Shown: positions 22,824-28,358 of the stretch, piece after piece
Position numbering within the stretch: position 1 is the first letter of the stretch
Layout of the letters: each line of letters starts with the position of its first letter
Source of the DNA: Actinomycetales bacterium
GTDB lineage: Bacteria > Actinomycetota > Actinomycetes > Actinomycetales > Cellulomonadaceae
DNA: 28,358 nucleotides
Direction of reading: 5' to 3'
NCBI GenBank assembly: GCA_012514545.1
Contig: JAAZAC010000181.1
Location: forward strand, 1-28,358
Program-made: the position numbers and the translations under genes
Notes under the pieces: model-generated
Database searches by the model: none
What the model saw: the letters and a program-made list of their open reading frames with translations, nothing else
Told to the model about the DNA's origin: nothing

Positions 22824-24449
22824 TCAGTGCGCGAAGTGGCGCGTGCCCGTGAGGTACATCGTCACGCCGGCCTCGCGGGCCGCCGCGACGACCTCGTCGT
22901 CACGCTTCGAGCCGCCCGGCTGCACGACTGCGCGCACCCCGGCGTCGACGAGCACCTGGAGCCCGTCGGCGAACGGGAAGAACGCGTCCGACGCCGCGAC
23001 CGCGCCGCGGGCGCGCTCCTCGCCGAACCCGTTCGCCCGCGCGACCGCGAGCTTGCAGGAGTCCACGCGGCTGACCTGCCCCATGCCGACGCCGACCGAC
23101 GCGCCGTCGCGCGCGAGCAGGATGGCGTTCGACTTCACCGCCCGCACCGCGCGCCACGCGAACGCGAGGTCGGCGAGCGTCGCGTCGTCGGCGGGCTCGC
23201 CGGTGACGAGCCGCCACGCGGCCGGGTCGTCGCCGGGGGCGTCGAGCAGGTCGCGCTCCTGGACGAGCAGCCCGCCCGAGACGGGCCGCAGCTCGGTGGT
23301 GACCGCGCCGGGCTCGGCGACGAGCAGCCGCAGGTTCTTCTTCCGGGTCAACAGCTCGAGCGCGTCGTCGTCGAACCCGGGCGCGACGAGGACCTCGGTG
23401 AACACCGGGGCCAGCTGCTCGGCCATCGCGCGCGTGACCGGCCGGTTCGCCGCGACGACCCCGCCGAACGCGGACGTCGGGTCGCACGCGTGCGCCTTGG
23501 CGTGCGCGTCGGCGACGTCCGCCCCGACGGCGATCCCGCACGGGTTCGCGTGCTTGATGATGGCGACCGCGGGCTCGGCGTGGTCGAGCGCGGCGCGCCA
23601 CGCGGCGTCGGCGTCGACGTAGTTGTTGTAGCTCATGGGCTTGCCGTGCAGCTGCGTCGCCTGGGCGAGGCCGGCGGGGCCGTGCCCGGACGTGTAGAGC
23701 GCGGCGCGCTGGTGCGGGTTCTCCCCGTAGCGCAGCACCGCGGCGCGGTCCCACGTGGCGCCGACCCAGGCCGGGAAGCCCGAGTCCACGGGCCCGTCGG
23801 GGCCGTCCACCCGGTCGGTGGGCGAGAGCACGTTGCCCATCCACGAGGCGACGGCCACGTCGTAGGTCGCGGTGTGCACGAACGCGGCCACGGCGAGCGA
23901 CCGCCGCTCCGCGAGGGTGAAGCCGCCCGCCCGGACGGCGCGGACGACGTCGTCGTACCGGGCCGGGTCGACGACGACGGCGACGCTCGGGTGGTTCTTC
24001 GCGGCCGCCCGGACCATCGAGGGGCCGCCGATGTCGATCTGCTCGACGCACTCGTCCGGGGACGCGCCCGAGGCGACCGTCGCGGCGAACGGGTAGAGGT
24101 TGACGACGACGAGCTCGAAGGGCGCGACGCCGAGCTCGGCGAGCTGCGCGAGGTGCTCCGGCTTGCGGGTGTCGGCGAGCAGGCCCGCGTGCACCCGCGG
24201 GTGCAGCGTCTTCACGCGGCCGTCGAGGCACTCGGGGAAGCCGGTCAGCTCCTCGACGCGCGTGACCGGCACGCCCGCCTCGGCGATGCGCGCGGCGGTG
24301 GAGCCGGTCGAGACGATCTCGACGCCGGCCTCGTGGAGCGCGGTGGCGAGCTCGGCGAGGCCCGTCTTGTCGTAGACGGAGACGAGCGCGCGCCGGACCG
24401 GGCGGCGCGTGGCGTCGGCGGCCGGGTCGAGGGTCGGGTCGGTGGGCAC
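22824..24449 (-). CDS. purH: Bifunctional AICAR formyltransferase/IMP cyclohydrolase
   Basis: Catalyses the last two steps of IMP synthesis: formylation of AICAR with 10-formyl-THF, then ring closure. It has 541 residues. The N-terminal MGS-like cyclohydrolase domain (to ~200) starts RRALVSVYDKTGLAELA and contains STGSTAARIAEAG and VKTLHPRVHAGLL. The transformylase domain contains YGENPHQRAALY, IIKHANPCG (catalytic Lys-His), AVKSNAILL and QPGGSKRDDEVV. The GTG at 24449 is selected by AGGAGGT 5 nt upstream; a longer open frame reaches 24716 but runs through the riboswitch. The gene has its own promoter and ZTP riboswitch. It is convergent with the flavoprotein and AlkZ stub. Confidence 0.97.
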   Translation of the reverse strand: MPTDPTLDPAADATRRPVRRALVSVYDKTGLAELATALHEAGVEIVSTGSTAARIAEAGVPVTRVEELTGFPECLDGRVKTLHPRVHAGLLADTRKPEHLAQLAELGVAPFELVVVNLYPFAATVASGASPDECVEQIDIGGPSMVRAAAKNHPSVAVVVDPARYDDVVRAVRAGGFTLAERRSLAVAAFVHTATYDVAVASWMGNVLSPTDRVDGPDGPVDSGFPAWVGATWDRAAVLRYGENPHQRAALYTSGHGPAGLAQATQLHGKPMSYNNYVDADAAWRAALDHAEPAVAIIKHANPCGIAVGADVADAHAKAHACDPTSAFGGVVAANRPVTRAMAEQLAPVFTEVLVAPGFDDDALELLTRKKNLRLLVAEPGAVTTELRPVSGGLLVQERDLLDAPGDDPAAWRLVTGEPADDATLADLAFAWRAVRAVKSNAILLARDGASVGVGMGQVSRVDSCKLAVARANGFGEERARGAVAASDAFFPFADGLQVLVDAGVRAVVQPGGSKRDDEVVAAAREAGVTMYLTGTRHFAH

Positions 24450-24455
24450 GGGAGA

Positions 24456-24461
24456 CCTCCT
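24456..24461 (-). promoter_or_regulatory. purH ribosome-binding site, part of the riboswitch expression platform
   Basis: AGGAGG lies upstream of the GTG. The overlapping hexamer CCCAGG (24464-24459) is the exact complement of CCTGGG (24497-24492), a conserved 3' segment of the ZTP aptamer. Pairing of the two would hide part of the ribosome-binding site when ligand is absent. Confidence 0.6.
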
Positions 24462-24489
24462 GGGGCTCGACGCTGTTCGCGGAACCCGG

Positions 24490-24564
24490 CACCCAGGCGG
24501 GCGGTGCACCAACGGGACCTGCTGCCGCTCCCCGGTGGTCGCTTCCACCCTCGCCAGTCGCGGC
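24490..24564 (-). promoter_or_regulatory. ZTP (pfl-type) riboswitch of purH
   Basis: On the minus strand the leader holds the hallmark segments of the pfl/ZTP aptamer in order: GCGACTGGCG, a short stem GGTGG-AAGCGA-CCACC (P2: 24549-24545 with 24538-24534), GGGGAGCG, a linker, and CCGCCCGCCTGGG. P1 is GCCGC (24564-24560) with GCGGC (24528-24524). ZTP/ZMP riboswitches are known to raise expression of purine and folate genes, including purH, when formyl-THF is short. AICAR (ZMP) is the substrate of PurH, so the fit is direct. Confidence 0.85.
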
Positions 24565-24571
24565 GGGACCG

Positions 24572-24577
24572 AGTCTA
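24572..24577 (-). promoter_or_regulatory. -10 element (TAGACT) of the purH riboswitch transcript
   Basis: TAGACT on the minus strand ends 7 nt before P1 of the riboswitch, so the mRNA would start at the aptamer. A weak -35 (TGACCG or CTGACC, around 24600) is 17-18 nt upstream. Together with the purN terminator this makes purH a separate transcription unit. Confidence 0.55.
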
Positions 24578-24681
24578 GAGCGCCTCGGGGCCCTCGGTCA
24601 GGTCGACGTGCAGTCCGGCGCCGGCGGCGGTGGTCGCGGCGAGACGCCGACCACGCGGTCGCGGTCGGCGGAGACGTGGTC

Positions 24682-24719
24682 CGGGTGCCCGGTGTGCTCG
24701 CGCTGACGCCGGGCACCCG
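24682..24719 (-). terminator. Probable purN terminator
   Basis: Perfect 11-bp inverted repeat CGGGTGCCCGG (24682-24692) and CCGGGCACCCG (24709-24719), 16-nt loop, beginning 4 nt after the purN stop on the minus strand. Confidence 0.6.
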
Positions 24720-24723
24720 CGGC

Positions 24724-25362
24724 TCAGCCGCCGAGGACGACCCGGCGGCCCTCGACGGTGAAGCCCTCGCGCGCCATCCGGCCGACGACGTCGACGAGCA
24801 GCTCGCGCTCGACGACCTTGATCCGCTCGTGCAGGCTCGCCTCGTCGTCGCCGTCGAGCACCTCGACCGCGCGCTGGGCGACGATCGGGCCGGTGTCCAC
24901 CCCCGCGTCGACGAGGTGCACCGTGCAGCCGGTGACCCGCACGCCGTGGGCGAGCGCGTCCCGCACGCCGTGCGCCCCCGGGAACGCGGGCAGCAGCGCC
25001 GGGTGGGTGTTGACGATGCGCCCGCCGAACCGGCGCAGGAACGGCTCGCCGAGGATCCGCATGAACCCCGCGAGCACGACCAGCTCGGGGTCGAACACCT
25101 CGACCGCGCGGGCCAGGCCCTCGTCCCAGGCCGGACGGTCGGGGAAGTCGGCGGGCGCGACGACGGCGGTCGCCACCCCGGCCGCCTGCGCGCGGGCGAG
25201 CGCGGGCGCGTCCGCGCGGTTGCTCACCACGCCGACGACGCGCGCCCCCCAGGCGGGGTCGTCGTGCGCCGCGAGGAGGGCGGCGAGATTCGTGCCCGTC
25301 CCCGAGACGAGGACGACGACGCGGGCCTGGCGCGGGACGACGGGGTGCGGGTCGCGCGGCAC
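24724..25362 (-). CDS. purN: Phosphoribosylglycinamide formyltransferase 1
   Basis: Third step of purine synthesis, transferring formyl from 10-formyl-THF to GAR; 212 residues. The phosphate-binding segment is VVVLVSGTGTNLAALLAA. The catalytic triad is N118 and H120 in RIVNTHPALLPAFPG and D156 in VDTGPIVAQ, with the same spacing as E. coli N106/H108/D144. No ACT domain, which separates it from purU. The GTG at 25362 is chosen because TAGGGT ends 7 nt upstream, indicating a leaderless mRNA. It lies between the divergent small membrane-protein gene and purH, on the purH strand, as in other actinobacteria. Confidence 0.96.
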   Translation of the reverse strand: MPRDPHPVVPRQARVVVLVSGTGTNLAALLAAHDDPAWGARVVGVVSNRADAPALARAQAAGVATAVVAPADFPDRPAWDEGLARAVEVFDPELVVLAGFMRILGEPFLRRFGGRIVNTHPALLPAFPGAHGVRDALAHGVRVTGCTVHLVDAGVDTGPIVAQRAVEVLDGDDEASLHERIKVVERELLVDVVGRMAREGFTVEGRRVVLGG

Positions 25363-25369
25363 GGTGCCG

Positions 25370-25375
25370 ACCCTA
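25370..25375 (-). promoter_or_regulatory. -10 element (TAGGGT) of a leaderless purN transcript
   Basis: TAGGGT fits TANNNT and is followed by seven bases and the purN GTG. The divergent gene at 25396 has only a weak -10 candidate (CACACT, 25384-25389), also directly before its start. Confidence 0.55.
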
Positions 25376-25395
25376 TCGGGTGCCACACTGGCCGC

Positions 25396-25833
25396 GTGAA
25401 GCAGCCGGGCGCCCGACCGCCACGGCCGCCGGTCGCCGACCCGGAGCTCCTCCGCGCGACCGGTCGGCACGTGACGACCTTCGCGCTGCTCGTGCTCGCC
25501 GCCCTGGTCACGACGACGTTCCCGCTGCCCTGGCAGCTCGGCGGGCTCGCGTTCGTCGCGGCCGCGCTCGTCGCCGGCGCCGTCGCGCTCCGCGCCGCGC
25601 GGCGCTCGGGGGTGGCGGAGCGCGTGACGCCGATGCTCGTCGTCGGGATGGTCCTCACGGTGCTCATGGGCATGTCGATGAGCACGACGCTGGTCCTCTG
25701 GGACGCGCAGCTCGCGCGCCAGCGGTGCCTCGACCACGCGCTCACGGTCGCCGCGCGCTCGGCGTGCGAGGCCCGCTACGAGGACGACGTGCGCGAGCGC
25801 CTCGAGGAGATCACCCGTCGCTCGGGGCGCTGA
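25396..25833 (+). CDS. Small actinobacterial membrane protein of unknown function
   Basis: 145 residues from the GTG at 25396. About three membrane helices: FALLVLAALVTTTFPL, GGLAFVAAALVAGAVALRAA and MLVVGMVLTVLMGMSMSTTL. A C-terminal charged segment with two Cys (RQRCLDHALTVAARSACEARY) and a helical DDVRERLEEITRRSGR tail would be exposed after the third helix. I do not recognise a named family. The protein looks like a conserved actinobacterial orphan divergent from purN. Its last 23 nt overlap the end of the convergent DUF6350 gene. In-frame sequence upstream of 25396 is antisense to purN and was excluded. Confidence 0.75.
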   Translation: MKQPGARPPRPPVADPELLRATGRHVTTFALLVLAALVTTTFPLPWQLGGLAFVAAALVAGAVALRAARRSGVAERVTPMLVVGMVLTVLMGMSMSTTLVLWDAQLARQRCLDHALTVAARSACEARYEDDVRERLEEITRRSGR

Positions 25834-27277
25834 CGGCCGCCTCGGGAGCGGGCTCGCCGGCGTCGTCGGGTGCGGGCGCCGCCTCGCCGTCGTCGGCCGG
25901 GCGGAGGCGCCCCCGCGCCCGCGCCCAGCCGGCGGCCACGGCGGCGCGGACCGCGCGGTCGGTCGGCACGGCGACGACGAGCGCGCCCGCCGCGACGAGG
26001 CCGGCGACGACCGCCCCGACGTGCAGCGGTGCGGCGCCCACCTCGGCCATGCGGCCCGGGCCGGCCGAGCCGCCCGCGAGGACGCTCAGCGCCGCCACGG
26101 CGAGCCCGGCCACGACGCCCGCGCCGAGGGCCACCGCGCCGGGCCGCCACGGGGTCGTCGCCGCGAGGCGGCGGTGCAGCCACCAGCCCGCGAGCGCGCC
26201 CGCCGCGACGACCGCGAGCGGCACCCAGGGCCCCTGGGCGACGGGATCGGTGGGCAGCGCGCCCAGCATCGGGAGGGCGGGCAGCGGGCCGCTGACGACC
26301 TCGGTCGGCGCGAAGACCGTGCCCTGCCCGACGGCGAACCCCGGCCCCGCGACCCAGGCGACCGCCCAGAGCACGAGGTTCGGCGCGAACGCCAGCTGCG
26401 CGAACGCCATGACGACGCCGCTGAAGGTGTCGAGGCCGAGGCCCTCGATGACGTCCCCCGCGGTGGCGCGCCCGGCGACGACCCAGCCGGTCGACACGGC
26501 GGCGCCGACGACGACGAGCGCGGCCGCGGCGAGCGCCCCGCCGCGCACGGCGGCCCGCACGGGCTCCGGGACCAGGGCCCGCACGGGCCGGGCGAGCTCG
26601 CCGGCCCGGCCGGGGCGGAGCACCCCCCAGCCCAGGCCGAGCGCGCCCACGAGGGTCGCGCCGAGCAGCGTGCGCGCCACCGCCCCGGGCCCGACGCCGA
26701 GCGGCCCGGCCCGGCCGACGAGGAGCAGCACCGCCCCGACGGCCGCGACGTAGCCGCCGACGCCCGCGCCCCACGCGCTGCCCGTGGGCTGGGCCGAGCG
26801 CCGCGCCGACGCGTACGCGGCGAAGAGCGCGAGCGCCGTGATGCCGAGCGGCGTGATCGTCAGCACCGCGTCCCCCGCGGTGACGACGCCGCCGTGGCCC
26901 ATGAGCCACAGGGCGGCCCCGACCCCGACGGACCGGGTCCAGGGCACGTCGGCGTTGGCGGGGTCCGCGGACGTGGCCACGTACGCGGCGAGCGCCGGCG
27001 TGGCCACCGCGAGCACCGAGAGCAGCGCGGCCTGGACGCCCGCGAGCAGCCCGGACACCCAGGCGGGCCCGCCGCCCAGCGCGGCGGCGGCTTGCGCGTC
27101 GTCCGCGGGCGGGCGCGGCGCGGGCACCCCGGCGGGCGGCGCGACCCGGCCGGCGGCGCGCGTGGCGGGCGCGCGCGGCGGGGTCGGCCGGGGTCGGCCG
27201 ACGCCGGCGGGCGGGCTGGCGGGACGGGTCACCGCTTCATCGTCGCCGCCCGACGGCGCGCCCCGGCCCGGTGACAC
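25811..27277 (-). CDS. DUF6350/PerM-like polytopic membrane protein
   Basis: Integral membrane protein, up to 488 residues. A ~70-residue Pro/Ala/Gly-rich cytoplasmic N-terminus precedes about ten hydrophobic segments. Conserved-looking features are WTRSVGVGAALWLMGHGG, LTITPLGITALALFAAYASA and LVLWAVAWVAGPGFAVGQGT followed by FAPTEVVSGPLPALPMLGA; the last two are typical of the DUF6350 family. The C-terminus is acidic and Pro-rich. In Mycobacterium the homologous locus between sucD and purN encodes PerM (Rv0955), linked to cell division; here the same neighbours (sucD one side, purN the other) support that equivalence by position. An alternative start is the GTG at 27232. The tail overlaps the opposing gene by 23 nt. 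Confidence 0.85.
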   Translation of the reverse strand: MSPGRGAPSGGDDEAVTRPASPPAGVGRPRPTPPRAPATRAAGRVAPPAGVPAPRPPADDAQAAAALGGGPAWVSGLLAGVQAALLSVLAVATPALAAYVATSADPANADVPWTRSVGVGAALWLMGHGGVVTAGDAVLTITPLGITALALFAAYASARRSAQPTGSAWGAGVGGYVAAVGAVLLLVGRAGPLGVGPGAVARTLLGATLVGALGLGWGVLRPGRAGELARPVRALVPEPVRAAVRGGALAAAALVVVGAAVSTGWVVAGRATAGDVIEGLGLDTFSGVVMAFAQLAFAPNLVLWAVAWVAGPGFAVGQGTVFAPTEVVSGPLPALPMLGALPTDPVAQGPWVPLAVVAAGALAGWWLHRRLAATTPWRPGAVALGAGVVAGLAVAALSVLAGGSAGPGRMAEVGAAPLHVGAVVAGLVAAGALVVAVPTDRAVRAAVAAGWARARGRLRPADDGEAAPAPDDAGEPAPEAAVSAPSDG

Positions 27278-27326
27278 GCCGGGCGCGCCGCTCGGGTCGG
27301 CGGCCGGCCGCCCGGGCCGCTCCGGC

Positions 27327-27357
27327 GGCGCGCCGCGCGGTCAGCAGGCGGCGCGCC
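27327..27357 (-). terminator. Probable terminator of the sucCD operon
   Basis: Perfect 10-bp inverted repeat GGCGCGCCGC (27327-27336) and GCGGCGCGCC (27348-27357), 11-nt loop, directly abutting the sucD stop codon on the minus strand. Confidence 0.5.
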
Positions 27358-28245
<888 letters not shown>

Positions 28246-28261
28246 GGTGTGGGGCTCTCCT

Positions 28262-28358
28262 TCAGTTCGCGGCCAGCTCGGCGGCCTTCGCGGCCGCGCC
28301 GTCCATGGTGTCGACGACGGTGACGAGGGGGTGGGCGGCGTCCTGCAGGATGCGGCGG
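28262..28358 (-). CDS. sucC: Succinyl-CoA synthetase beta subunit (C-terminal end only)
   Basis: The last 31 codons: RRILQDAAHPLVTVVDTMDG, then AAAKAAELAAN and TGA (stop at 28264-28262). This matches the SucC C-terminus (RRIL-x-D, HP-x-V, TMD-x-AA). Position directly upstream of sucD confirms it. The rest lies beyond the window. Confidence 0.9.
   Translation of the reverse strand, partial: RRILQDAAHPLVTVVDTMDGAAAKAAELAAN

Noticed and set aside
22827..24578. A 583-codon plus-strand frame opposite purH
   Set aside because: Antisense shadow running through the riboswitch, without any family motif.
24450..24716. N-terminal extension of purH
   Set aside because: The extension is the ZTP riboswitch read as protein; the GTG at 24449 has the AGGAGG site.

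Overview
This 28.4-kb window is chromosomal DNA of a very GC-rich actinobacterium. The order sucC-sucD-PerM/DUF6350-purN-purH, the TANNNT promoters placed directly in front of GTG/ATG starts, a ZTP riboswitch on purH, a secreted amylopullulanase with X25 modules and a remnant of a cellulose-binding module all fit a polysaccharide-degrading member of the Micrococcales (Cellulomonadaceae or Promicromonosporaceae). That assignment is inference. No rRNA, tRNA, insertion sequence, phage gene or CRISPR array was seen.

Layout. 1-3129: a partial TetR regulator diverges from an MMPL/RND exporter across a palindrome-rich operator. 3175-4074: purU. 4100-5349: a winged-helix repressor and a small coupled protein, with a perfect 12-bp palindrome in their promoter, bracketed by two clusters of a 36-nt palindromic repeat. 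5400-9626 (minus strand): a sugar ABC-transport operon whose genes overlap by 4 bp (ROK regulator, lipoprotein binding protein, ATPase, permease). 9627-9982: intergenic, with a CBM2-like remnant and a terminator. 9983-16027 (minus): a 2014-residue secreted bifunctional amylase/pullulanase ending in a His-Gly tail, under a LacI-family-type operator. 16262-17278: a lipoprotein esterase. 17390-19994: DUF167, mdh and icd. 20204-21178: an aquaporin, converging on and overlapping a DUF3017 membrane protein. 21502-22731: a ferredoxin-reductase-like flavoprotein, then a 22-codon stub of an AlkZ-like gene. 22824-25362: riboswitch-controlled purH and purN. 25396-27277: a small membrane protein and the DUF6350/PerM-like protein. 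27358-28358: sucD and the end of sucC.

How it fits together. The right third is core metabolism: TCA cycle (sucCD, mdh, icd) and formyl-tetrahydrofolate-dependent purine synthesis (purN, purH, with purU on the left disposing of formyl-THF). The middle is carbohydrate use: extracellular alpha-glucan breakdown, a surface esterase and an ABC sugar importer. The left is a drug/lipid-export and small-regulator region. Most of the window is ordinary. The items most worth a second look are the purH riboswitch, the paired palindromic repeats around the small regulator module, the amylopullulanase His tail, the back-to-back -10 boxes at 21485-21494, and two gene remnants.
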